Source: Prevotella sp. BV3P1
Lineage (GTDB): Bacteria; Bacteroidota; Bacteroidia; Bacteroidales; Bacteroidaceae
DNA: 64,000 bases
Assembly: GCF_000479005.1 (NCBI RefSeq)
Contig: NZ_AWXC01000025.1
Span: forward strand, 46,126-110,125
Direction: 5' to 3'
Below the pieces are notes generated by a model, which was not told where the DNA came from, searched no databases, and worked only from the letters and a program-made list of their open reading frames with translations. How positions within the stretch are numbered: the first letter of the stretch is position 1; each line of letters starts with the position of its first letter. Shown in pieces: positions 1-8,406 of the stretch. Position numbers and translations under genes: made by a program.

Positions 1-4
1 ATAG

Positions 5-175
5 CCAGGGTGCACCGCTGGCAAAGGAGTATGTCCTAAAGAAGATTGTGGCGGACTGTGGGGATATGAAGACATGAAAGAAAACGGAGAGGTCGACGAT
101 CCCAAAGACTTTGATTTGGAAGCGGCTAAAGCATTAGTAGAAGCGGTTGAACCTGAAGGGTTTGCGCCGTGGTAA
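5..175 (+). pseudogene. 3' end of a plasmid pRiA4b ORF-3 family protein
   Basis: Frame 2 encodes the C-terminal part of a protein with the signature CPKEDCGGLWGYED, followed by an acidic stretch ending FDLEAAKALVEAVEPEG and a TAA at 173-175. This matches the C-terminal hallmark (CPPEDCGG-GYE, then FD-E) of PF07929, the pRiA4b ORF-3 family of small, often mobile-element-associated proteins. An in-frame TAG lies at bases 2-4, at the place where family members still have coding sequence, so the gene may be broken. The window edge prevents a check. It lies just upstream of the polysaccharide operon and shows no functional link to it. Confidence 0.55.
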
Positions 176-245
176 GGGTGTTGTAAATGCTTTTATCAGT
201 TTATAATATAATACTCTCTATCTTAAGAAATTACAGTACTATAAT

Positions 246-1358
246 ATGGATAAAAATATAATTACCGTCACGTCACCGCTGCTCCCAGACCTTGATGATT
301 TTCATGGATTGTTAAAGGAAATCTGGGACAGTAAGTGGATAACCAACAACGGCTCTTTTCATAAGAAACTCGAAGCAGCGTTGTGTGAGTATCTAAAAGT
401 ACCATATATTAGTTTATTTACCAATGGTACTTTACCGCTAATAACCGCATTACAGGCATTACATATTACTGGAGAGGTAATTACAACTCCGTATAGCTTT
501 GTAGCTACCACTCATGCTTTGTGGTGGAATGGTATCAAGCCTGTGTTTGTAGATGTAGATCCTTATACAGGTAATCTTGACCCAAATAAAATAGAGGCAG
601 CCATAACTCCGCGAACAACAGCAATTTTACCTGTTCATGTCTATGGAAAGCCTTGCAATGTTGATGACATTCAGATGATAGCAGACAAGTATGGACTGCG
701 TGTTATCTATGATGCTGCTCATGCTTTTGGAGTGGAAGTAAACGGAAAGAGTATTCTGAATGCTGGCGATATGAGTACGTTAAGTTTTCATGCCACTAAA
801 GTTTTTAACACTGTTGAAGGAGGAGCTTTAGTGATGCACGATGAAAAGATGAAAAAACGGATTGATTATCTCAAAAACTTTGGCTTTGCAGGAGAAACAG
901 AAGTTGTTGCTCCAGGAATCAATAGCAAGATGGATGAAATACGTTCAGCGTATGGATTACTTAATCTTCAACAGGTTGATGATGCCATTAATGCGAGAAA
1001 GAAGGTTGCCCTTACTTATCGTGATGCCTTACGAGATGTACCAGGAATAACATTTTGGAATGACATGCCAGGCGTGAAGCACAACTATTCTTATTTCCCT
1101 ATTTTTGTTAATGCACAACAGTATGGTATGACACGTGATGAACTATATAACAAATTAAAAGTACACAATATATTAGGACGTCGCTATTTCTATCCACTAA
1201 TAAGTACCTTTTCTACTTATCGTGCTTTAGAGAGTGCGCGGATGGATAATTTACCAGAAGCTATTAAATTGGCCAATACCGTAATATGTCTGCCCATGCA
1301 TCACGCTTTGACTCAAGAAGAGTGTAATAAGGTCATTCAGGTGATTAAAATGATTTGA
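246..1358 (+). CDS. DegT/DnrJ/EryC1/StrS sugar aminotransferase
   Basis: This is a PLP-dependent aminotransferase that would convert a nucleotide-activated keto sugar to an amino sugar in the cytoplasm. The 370-residue length is typical of the family. The PLP-phosphate region TNGTLPL is at about 59-65, the pyridine-N aspartate lies in YDAAHAFG (D156), and the Schiff-base lysine is in SFHATKVFNTVEGG (K185). The C-terminal segment LGRRYFYPL is also characteristic of sugar aminotransferases of the FdtB/VioA type. It is the first intact gene of the polysaccharide operon and is followed by a WbqC-family gene and an ATP-grasp remnant. The exact sugar substrate cannot be read from the sequence. No clear TAnnTTTG promoter is visible in the 70 bases before the ATG, so transcription may enter from upstream of the window. 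Confidence 0.93.
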   Translation: MDKNIITVTSPLLPDLDDFHGLLKEIWDSKWITNNGSFHKKLEAALCEYLKVPYISLFTNGTLPLITALQALHITGEVITTPYSFVATTHALWWNGIKPVFVDVDPYTGNLDPNKIEAAITPRTTAILPVHVYGKPCNVDDIQMIADKYGLRVIYDAAHAFGVEVNGKSILNAGDMSTLSFHATKVFNTVEGGALVMHDEKMKKRIDYLKNFGFAGETEVVAPGINSKMDEIRSAYGLLNLQQVDDAINARKKVALTYRDALRDVPGITFWNDMPGVKHNYSYFPIFVNAQQYGMTRDELYNKLKVHNILGRRYFYPLISTFSTYRALESARMDNLPEAIKLANTVICLPMHHALTQEECNKVIQVIKMI

Positions 1359-1517
1359 AAGAAATCATAAAATTTTGAAGTAAGATAGTTGATTGAATAT
1401 TAACAGGATATTATTAGAATTTGTAAATATAGTCAATTGCTGACAACCTTATTTAAATAACTAATATAATATCTACTTAATATTTCTCTATTTGTGATAT
1501 ATTTAACAGGGAAGAAA

Positions 1518-2207
1518 ATGAAATTGGGAATTATGCAGCCTTATTTTATGCCTTACATAGGGTATTGGCAGTTAATAAAAGCTGTAGATAAATATGTGAT
1601 TTTTGATGATGTCAATTACATAAAAAAGGGTTGGATTAATCGTAATAATATTTTAGTGAATGGCAATAAAAAGTTATTTACCATCTCTTTGCACAATGCA
1701 AGTCAAAATAAACTGATTAATGAAGTAGCGATTGCTGACGATTTCGAAAAGTTTGATAAAACTATAATAATGGCGTATTCTAAGGCACCGTATTTTAAAC
1801 AAGTAAATGCCTTGCTTCATGAAATTTATGCGTATCCAAAAGATAACCTTGCTTTGTTCGTTGCCAATAGTATTAAGAAGGTTGTTGACTATTTAGAAAT
1901 AAAAACAGAGCTTATTTTGTCATCCAAATTAGACAAAGATAATTTTTTGAAAGGTCAAGATAAAATCTTAGCAATTTGTAAAGAGTTAAAAGCTGATACA
2001 TATATTAATGCAATTGGCGGAAAAGAACTCTACGAAAAACAAAAATTTCATGAAAAAGGTTTGAATTTATTTTTTTTGGAACCTACAATCACGAAATACA
2101 AGCAGTTAAGTGGTGAGTTTGTGGGTGGACTTTCAATGATAGATATCATGATGTTTAATACTCCAGAACAAATTAGGGAAATGTTATCAAGTTTTGAATT
2201 AGTATGA
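1518..2207 (+). CDS. WbqC-family protein
   Basis: The protein (229 residues from ATG 1518) begins MKLGIMQPYFMPYIGYWQL, the hallmark N-terminus of the WbqC-like family (PF08889), a poorly characterised family found in O-antigen and capsule clusters. An upstream in-frame ATG at 1494 would add eight residues before this conserved start, so 1518 is preferred. A conserved DDVNYIKKGWINRN block follows at about 37-50. The gene overlaps the next one by 4 bases (ATGA at 2204-2207), indicating translational coupling with the ATP-grasp gene. Placed between a sugar aminotransferase and an ATP-grasp ligase, it probably takes part in modifying the amino group of a sugar. That role is inference from context. 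Confidence 0.88.
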   Translation: MKLGIMQPYFMPYIGYWQLIKAVDKYVIFDDVNYIKKGWINRNNILVNGNKKLFTISLHNASQNKLINEVAIADDFEKFDKTIIMAYSKAPYFKQVNALLHEIYAYPKDNLALFVANSIKKVVDYLEIKTELILSSKLDKDNFLKGQDKILAICKELKADTYINAIGGKELYEKQKFHEKGLNLFFLEPTITKYKQLSGEFVGGLSMIDIMMFNTPEQIREMLSSFELV

Positions 2208-3297
2208 AATTAGCTGTTATAGGAGCCTCAAAAGATCAATATTCGTTGTGCTTAAAGGCGAGAGAGTTGGGAATGGAAACTTTTTGTTTTGCTTGGGATA
2301 AGGATGCCGTATGTAAAACAATCGTAGACCATTTCTATCCTATCGATATTTTCGATACAGAGCGTATCATCGGTATTTGTAGAGAACAAGGTATACAAGG
2401 AGTTGTGTCAAACGGATCGGACATGACTGCAGAGGTTCAAGCCAAGGTTTCAGATATTTTGGGGTTGAATGGCACTCCCTATCATGTTTTTCATTCCTTG
2501 CGGGATAAGTATTACATAAGGCGATGTCTTGATAAAGTAGAAGGACTGAACCAGCCCCGTTATTACAAATATCAAGGAAATAACTTGCAAATTTATCCAT
2601 GTGTAGTAAAACCATGTGTAGGAAGTGCAAAATGTGGCATAACTTATGTTGATTCCCCGAAGAATTTTTGCAAGGCTATTGATTATGCAAAAAAAGTAGA
2701 TTGCAATGATATCTTGATTGAAGAGTTTGTTGAGGGAAAGGAAATTTCGGTAGAAACCATCTCATTTCATGGGCAACATGAAATTGTACAGATAACAGAT
2801 AAGGACGCTTTGCCACCTCATTTTGTAGAGACAGGGCATCATCAACCTGCAGATTTGCCTAAAGACTTAAGTTATAGAATAAAAAAGATTGTACCTGCTA
2901 TTTTAACCGTAATAGGATTTACAAATGGTGCCTCTCATATAGAGATGAAATATGCAGGGAGTGAGATATTTGTAATTGAAGTCAATCCAAGGGGTGGCGG
3001 AGATTATATTTCGTAAGTATTGACATATTTAAGTTCAGGAATAGACTATTTGGCAGCGATTATCAAAGTAGCACTTAACACATTTCAAAGTGTGCAGTCA
3101 CTAAAAGACAAAAATGAGTCTTTTTCTGGAGTTTATTTTTTATGCAAACAAAGTGAACAAAATCTTCTTCTCTTTACAAAAAACCACTGATGAGCCGTGG
3201 ATAGTGGAAAAGAAAATGGCTTCCAATCAAATAACAGAAAGTATTACGAATAATGATAGAAGTACATATCTGATTTATCAATCAGATCACAAGATTG
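2204..3297 (+). pseudogene. ATP-grasp ligase, interrupted by a nonsense codon and a frameshift
   Basis: The first 270 codons encode an ATP-grasp protein of the carbamoyl-phosphate-synthase-like group. It has an N-terminal Rossmann-like segment (MKLAVIGASKDQY), an ATP-binding strand VVKPCVGSAKCGITYV, EEFVEGKEIS, and the metal-binding loop EVNPRGGGD. Translation meets TAA at 3014-3016, but homologous sequence continues in the same frame after it (VLTYLSSGIDYLAAIIKVAL, then about 40 more codons). That points to a point mutation rather than the natural end. The frame then breaks again at the A-run near 3176-3184, and matching sequence resumes in the frame of 3114. ATP-grasp enzymes usually join a carboxylate to an amine. 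This copy probably makes only a truncated product, so that modification step is likely lost unless both breaks are sequencing errors. Confidence 0.8.
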
Positions 3298-3590
3298 GTG
3301 CAATAACAAGGCATGTTTTCTCTCTAAAAGATTTTAATTTAGGTAAGCAGATGTTTATAGATTTTATGCGGCATATAGAAACAAAGGGACGTACAGGGTT
3401 TGGGGGAGGTACTCCTGACAAGATGTGGAAAGAGAATTCTGTGCTTGCTTATTTTGAAGGAGATAAAATAATATCGTGCATGGTAATGAATGAAAAAACA
3501 AATCAGGAATTTGCATTCCCTTGTGTTTCCAACCAAGTTTTTGAAGAAATGCGCAATGCAAAGAAGACTTTTGAAACCTCTTATATGTAA
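3114..3590 (+). pseudogene. Open frame holding the ATP-grasp C-terminus plus an unrecognised tail
   Basis: This 158-codon frame begins out of phase inside the ATP-grasp gene, so its first 20 or so codons are not meaningful. From about 3180 to 3297 it carries the displaced end of the ATP-grasp protein (TTDEPWIVEKKMASN to STYLIYQSDHKI). The remaining 95 or so codons (VFSLKDFNLGKQMF, GRTGFGGGTPDKMWKENS, YFEGDKIISC) look like a conserved protein segment, but I do not recognise the family. It may be a further fragment of a decayed gene fused by chance. It ends 26 bases before the next glycosyltransferase. Confidence 0.45.
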
Positions 3591-3616
3591 AATTTTGAAT
3601 TTTTGTTGGTATAAGG

Positions 3617-4573
3617 ATGAAAGAACATAATCGTATAGTGGTTGCCATTGAGTGTATGGTTTTTAATCATGAGCCATATATAAGGCAATGTCTTGAAGGG
3701 TTTATCATGCAAAAGACAAACTTTCGTTTTGTCGCTATCGTACACGATGATGCGTCAACAGATAACTCAGCATCAATTTTAAGGGAATATGAACAGCGTT
3801 ATCCTAATATTATACATGCTATTTATGAAACACAAAATCAATATTCGAAACATGATGAAAGTCTTTCCAGAATTATGTTGGATGCTGTTCGTGGTACGGA
3901 TGCTAAATATATTGCTATTTGTGAAGGTGATGATTATTGGACAGACCCCTTAAAACTTCAAAAACAGGTAGATTATTTAGAGAGTCATCCAGAAGTAAAC
4001 TTAGTCTATACTGGATTCAATAATGTAAATGAGAACAGTGTTCCTATTGTTCGGCCTTATTATGAATTTCTTAGAAAACACTCTAAAAGTGGAGATATTT
4101 TTCATCAGCTGATTTATCGAAACTTTATTATGACCTTGACGGTCTGTTTTCGTTCAGACGTACGAATGACAAATACATATATCAACAATCCTGTTCCTTT
4201 TTACGATTATGGATTATTTCTTGCTGCGTCTATTCATAGTAAAATAAAATATTTTCCAGAGATTATGGGAAATTATAGACGGACTCCAGGAAGTTTGATA
4301 ACTTCGCATAAAAGCGAAGTTAATAAAAAACTTTCGCAAGTGAGGCTTTATTTTGCGCAATGTTTTTTGAAGGGTAAAGGCGCCAAACGTTCATGGAGAA
4401 GAAATAGAATCATTGAGTACAATATAGTGAAGGGCTTTTTATTTGATAAATCAAATTTGCATAAACTATATACAGATTTTCCTTATTTGCGTTTATACCA
4501 GATTCCCTGTTCAATAGAGCATTTTATAGTTAGAGTGTTAAAGAAATTACACATCATTTCAAAGTTTTATTAA
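3617..4573 (+). CDS. Family 2 glycosyltransferase
   Basis: This is a 318-residue GT-A fold, inverting glycosyltransferase expected to add one sugar to the lipid-linked repeat unit at the inner membrane. The N-terminal strand VAIECMVFNHEPYIRQCLEGF precedes the nucleotide-binding VHDDASTDNS (about 42-51), and the metal-binding acidic motif is CEGDDYW (D105, D106). There are no strong membrane segments. The stop overlaps the next ATG by one base (TAATG at 4571-4575). Donor and acceptor cannot be predicted. Confidence 0.9.
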   Translation: MKEHNRIVVAIECMVFNHEPYIRQCLEGFIMQKTNFRFVAIVHDDASTDNSASILREYEQRYPNIIHAIYETQNQYSKHDESLSRIMLDAVRGTDAKYIAICEGDDYWTDPLKLQKQVDYLESHPEVNLVYTGFNNVNENSVPIVRPYYEFLRKHSKSGDIFHQLIYRNFIMTLTVCFRSDVRMTNTYINNPVPFYDYGLFLAASIHSKIKYFPEIMGNYRRTPGSLITSHKSEVNKKLSQVRLYFAQCFLKGKGAKRSWRRNRIIEYNIVKGFLFDKSNLHKLYTDFPYLRLYQIPCSIEHFIVRVLKKLHIISKFY

Positions 4574-6006
4574 TGGCTTCAGAATTAAAACAAAAGACAA
4601 TAAAAGGACTTCTTTGGAGTGTTGTTGATAATTTCTCTAATTTAGGAGTTTCTTTTATTATTGGTATTATTTTAGCAAGGTTGTTATCGCCAGATGATTA
4701 CGGTCTTTTGGCAATGATAAATGTGTTTTTGGCCATTTCTCGTTCTTTTATTGATAGCGGTTTTGGAAATGCATTGATTCGTAAGCAGGACATGACGCAT
4801 CACGATTGTTCCACAGCGTTTATATTTAATGTTGTCGTTTCATTATTTTTTTATTTGGTTCTGTTTTTTCTTGCGCCATTGATAGCATCATTCTATCATA
4901 GACCTATATTATCTTCGCTTCTTCGCGTAGAGGCAGTTTGTATGATAATTAACGCTTTTGTTATTGTGCAGATAACCCTTATCAATAAAAAGGTTGATTT
5001 TAAGAAAACTACAAAAATAAGTCTTATTTCTAATGTGATATCTGGAGCATTTGGTATATTTCTTGCGTATTGTGGGTATGGCGTTTGGGCTTTGGTAGGT
5101 ATGCACATATTAGCAAGTTTAATATCCGCACTTTTGTTTTGGCTGATGACAGATTGGTATCCAACTCTTGTTTTTTCGTATAAATCGTTTAAGTATTTAT
5201 TTGGTTTCGGATCTAAGTTGTTGACAACAGGTATTCTTGATGTTATCTTTAGAAATCTATATCCTATACTAATAGGTAAATTCTTTTCAGCTTCAAGTCT
5301 TGGATTTTATACTCGTGCAGAAACTTTAGCTAAGCTGCCGTCTGAAACTCTTACAGGTGTTATCCAGCGTGTAACTTTCCCTGTCTTGAGTCAGATTCAA
5401 GATGACGAAGAGAGATTGTCTGCCAATTATAGAAAACTTCTCAAAATGACCGCTTTTATTATTTTCCCCTTAATGGTTGGGTTAGCCGCTGTTGCAAAGC
5501 CTTTAATTTTAGTATTGTTGACAGCTAAATGGTCACAGTCTATCATTTACTTACAGATTATCTGTTTTGGTATGATGTGGTATCCTATTCATGCGATAAA
5601 TCTCAATCTTCTTCAGGTAAAAGGTCGTACTGATATTTTCCTAAAAATAGATATAATTAAGAGGTTCATTACTGTTGTGGTTTTGTTCTGTGCAATTTCA
5701 TTTGGTGTGATAGGAATGTGTTTGGCATCAGTAATTTCTTCTCTGATAAGTCTTTTCATTAATACATATTATACAGGGAAAATGATAAATGTAGGTTTTG
5801 TAGTACAACTGAAAGACCTTTTACCAATACTCTTAAATTCGTTCCTTATGGCTGGAATAGTTTTCTATTCAGTGAGATTATTTGACAATAATTTCATCAA
5901 CTTGTTAATTGGTATTTTAATAGGAGTCATTTCCTATGCTTTTGGAGCATTGCTGTTGGCAAAGGATGAAGTTTTAGAGTTTAGAAATGTAATATATAGA
6001 AGGTGA
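4573..6006 (+). CDS. Wzx-type oligosaccharide flippase
   Basis: This 477-residue protein is almost entirely hydrophobic, with about 12-14 membrane segments. It opens with the typical MOP/polysaccharide-synthesis start (KTIKGLLWSVVDNFSNLGVSF, then LARLLSPDDYGLLAM). Family members of the Wzx/WzxC type flip undecaprenyl-diphosphate-linked repeat units from the cytoplasmic to the periplasmic face of the inner membrane. The start codon overlaps the stop of the preceding glycosyltransferase. It is the only flippase of this type in the cluster, which together with the EpsG-like polymerase at 12970 points to a Wzy-dependent assembly route. Confidence 0.93.
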   Translation: MASELKQKTIKGLLWSVVDNFSNLGVSFIIGIILARLLSPDDYGLLAMINVFLAISRSFIDSGFGNALIRKQDMTHHDCSTAFIFNVVVSLFFYLVLFFLAPLIASFYHRPILSSLLRVEAVCMIINAFVIVQITLINKKVDFKKTTKISLISNVISGAFGIFLAYCGYGVWALVGMHILASLISALLFWLMTDWYPTLVFSYKSFKYLFGFGSKLLTTGILDVIFRNLYPILIGKFFSASSLGFYTRAETLAKLPSETLTGVIQRVTFPVLSQIQDDEERLSANYRKLLKMTAFIIFPLMVGLAAVAKPLILVLLTAKWSQSIIYLQIICFGMMWYPIHAINLNLLQVKGRTDIFLKIDIIKRFITVVVLFCAISFGVIGMCLASVISSLISLFINTYYTGKMINVGFVVQLKDLLPILLNSFLMAGIVFYSVRLFDNNFINLLIGILIGVISYAFGALLLAKDEVLEFRNVIYRR

Positions 6007-6036
6007 TTCAGATTTAGGGAAAAACATTCATATTTT

Positions 6037-7113
6037 ATGGCTATCAAAAAGAGAGATTCTAATATTGAATTGTTTCGCATATTCTTGATGTTGATGATTA
6101 TATCTCACCATTATGTTGTAAACAGTGGGATTACAGATTTGTTCAGATACGATGAAATTTCTGCAAATACAATATTTTTGGAATTATGGGGTTGGGGAGG
6201 TAAATGTGGTATCAATTGTTTCATTTTGATTACTGGCTACTTCATGTGCAGGCAGTCTTTTTTGTGGTTTAAATTTTTGAAGCTTGTTTTAGAAGTAGAG
6301 TTTTATAGTATAGGTATTTATTTGGTCTTATCATTATGTGGTGTGACCAACTTTAACTTTATTGAATTATCTAAGTCTGTGTTGATATTGCCAAGAGATA
6401 TAGGGCATGGATTTACAGGAAGTTTCATAGCTCTTTATTTATTAATACCATATATTAATATGTGTATTAATCAGATGACAAAGAAGCAGCATTCTGTCCT
6501 TTTGATTATTCTTCTTATAATTTTTACACTTATTCCTACTTTCTTAGTTACGCATGTGTACGAATATCTTGGGTGGTATATAACAGTTTATTTGATTGGT
6601 AGTTGGATACGATTATATCCCCAGGAGTGGATGACTAATCAAAAGAAAGTAGTTGTTATTTTAGTGATAAACTACCTGTTGGTTGTAGCCAGTATTTTGG
6701 CAATGTTTTATTTTGGATTACAGAAACATCAAATTATTCAATGGGATATTTATTATTTTGTAAGCGATTCTAATAAAGTATTCGCTGTAACGATGTCTGT
6801 TTTATTGTTTTGTTTCTTTAAGAACATAAACATAGGATACAATAAATCGATTAATAAAATAGCAGCTACTGTATTTGGTGTTTTCTTAATTCATACAAGT
6901 GGCGATGCAATGAGACATTTTATATGGAATGACCTTCTTAAAACTCCTGAGCAGTATTACTCTGATACTTTATTTTTACATGCGATATTTTCTGTACTTA
7001 TAATTTTCTCTATAGGTTCTTTAATAGACAGAATTAGAACCATATTTATAGAGAAACCCCTGTTTCGTATATTTAACGATATTTATATTAATGCATATAA
7101 ACAGAATCAATAG
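6037..7113 (+). CDS. Acyltransferase-3 family membrane protein
   Basis: This 358-residue integral membrane protein of the OafA/WecH acyltransferase-3 family (PF01757) has about ten hydrophobic segments. The family N-terminal signature is visible as SNIELFRIFLMLMIISHHY, where the histidine pair is the expected catalytic region. Such proteins O-acetylate (or otherwise acylate) sugars of surface glycans using cytoplasmic acyl-CoA. Its last 23 bases overlap the start of the GtrA gene. A second, distantly related member is at 19973. Confidence 0.88.
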   Translation: MAIKKRDSNIELFRIFLMLMIISHHYVVNSGITDLFRYDEISANTIFLELWGWGGKCGINCFILITGYFMCRQSFLWFKFLKLVLEVEFYSIGIYLVLSLCGVTNFNFIELSKSVLILPRDIGHGFTGSFIALYLLIPYINMCINQMTKKQHSVLLIILLIIFTLIPTFLVTHVYEYLGWYITVYLIGSWIRLYPQEWMTNQKKVVVILVINYLLVVASILAMFYFGLQKHQIIQWDIYYFVSDSNKVFAVTMSVLLFCFFKNINIGYNKSINKIAATVFGVFLIHTSGDAMRHFIWNDLLKTPEQYYSDTLFLHAIFSVLIIFSIGSLIDRIRTIFIEKPLFRIFNDIYINAYKQNQ

Positions 7114-7483
7114 ACAGTTGTTTTTTGAAGTTGTTAGATATGGAATTGTTGGCATATTAGCAACTGTTATTCATTATGGGATATATTGGATTCTTCAACA
7201 TTGGGTTAATATTAACATTTCGTATACAATTGGATATGCTATCAGTTTTATTTGTAATTTGTTTTTAACATCCTATTTTACATTTAAGAAAAAGGTGACT
7301 TTTAGACGTGGCATAGGTTTCAGTAATGCGCATATTGTGAATTACTTTTTACAAATGATTTTGCTTAATGTATTTATTCGATGTGGAATGAGTAAGGCAT
7401 GGGCACCTGTGCCTGTATATTGTATAGTTATACCCATTAATTTTCTTTTAGTGAGATACGTATTTAAGACTAAAAATAAATGA
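7091..7483 (+). CDS. GtrA-family membrane protein
   Basis: The product is 130 residues with four predicted membrane segments and the family pattern FEVVRYGIVGILATVIHYGIYW, followed by SFICNLFLTSYFTF. GtrA proteins (PF04138) are thought to flip undecaprenyl-phosphate-linked glucose or similar residues to the periplasm. The gene overlaps the acyltransferase upstream by 23 bases and the GtrB-like gene downstream by 4 (ATGA at 7480-7483). It forms the first part of a gtrA-gtrB-membrane-protein module. Confidence 0.9.
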   Translation: MHINRINRQLFFEVVRYGIVGILATVIHYGIYWILQHWVNINISYTIGYAISFICNLFLTSYFTFKKKVTFRRGIGFSNAHIVNYFLQMILLNVFIRCGMSKAWAPVPVYCIVIPINFLLVRYVFKTKNK

Positions 7484-8406
7484 AAAAAGTAACAATTCTT
7501 ATACCTTGTTATAATGAAGCACAATCATTACCTCATTTATATTGTGCATTAGAAAATTTAATGAATGTCTGCAGTAAGTATGAATGGGAAATACTTATGA
7601 TTGACGATGGAAGTACTGATACAACTCTGACCGTAATGAAAGATTTACGAAAGAGTGACCGTAGGATTTGTTATGTAAGTCTGTCTAGAAACTTCGGTAA
7701 AGAAAATGCCATGTTGGCAGGTTTTGATTATGCTACAGGAGATAGTCTTGTTATCATTGATGCAGATTTACAGCATCCGCCATTAGTAATTGTTTCCATG
7801 TTGGAGAAATGGGAAGAGGGGTATCAGGATGTTTATGGTAAGCGCATAACACGAGGTAATGAACCTCTGTTACGAAAAATGCTGACATCATTTTTTTACA
7901 AATTAATACAAAAGAGTGTTGAGTATAACATTCTACAGAATGTTGGTGACTTCAGGCTATTGGACCGTAAGTGTATTGAAGCGTTAAAAGAATTGAGAGA
8001 ATCTGAAAGGTATACAAAAGGTATGTTTGCATGGATAGGTTTTAAGAAGACCTATGTTGAGTTTGAGACCAAAGAAAGAATTGCTGGGAATAGCCATATG
8101 AGTTATAAAAAGTTGCTTAAATTGGCTTTTAATGGTATATCTTCTTTTACCGTAGCACCCTTAAGATGGTCAGCATATTTAGGATTCTTAGTGTCACTAA
8201 TTGCTTTTATATATTCTGTTTTTGTTTTTATGAAGACAATCATTTTAGGTGAGGTTGTTCAGGGCTACCCCACATTGGTGATACTAATACTTTTCTTTTC
8301 TGGGCTACAATTGATTATTTTAGGTGTTATTGGAGCATATCTTGGAAAAATTTTTACTGAATCAAAAAAACGACCAGTTTATATAGTTAATGAATATGAG
8401 AAATAA
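7480..8406 (+). CDS. GtrB-like polyprenyl-phosphate glycosyltransferase
   Basis: This 308-residue family 2 glycosyltransferase has two C-terminal membrane helices (about 225-250 and 262-290), the layout of GtrB/DPM1-type enzymes that load a single sugar onto polyprenyl phosphate. Motifs include LIPCYNEAQSLPHLY at the N-terminus, MIDDGSTD (about 40-47) and DADLQHPP (94-101), the metal- and nucleotide-binding motif of this subgroup. Overlaps with its neighbours of 4 bases upstream and 17 downstream show tight coupling. The sugar may be glucose, but this is not determined by sequence. Confidence 0.9.
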   Translation: MKKVTILIPCYNEAQSLPHLYCALENLMNVCSKYEWEILMIDDGSTDTTLTVMKDLRKSDRRICYVSLSRNFGKENAMLAGFDYATGDSLVIIDADLQHPPLVIVSMLEKWEEGYQDVYGKRITRGNEPLLRKMLTSFFYKLIQKSVEYNILQNVGDFRLLDRKCIEALKELRESERYTKGMFAWIGFKKTYVEFETKERIAGNSHMSYKKLLKLAFNGISSFTVAPLRWSAYLGFLVSLIAFIYSVFVFMKTIILGEVVQGYPTLVILILFFSGLQLIILGVIGAYLGKIFTESKKRPVYIVNEYEK

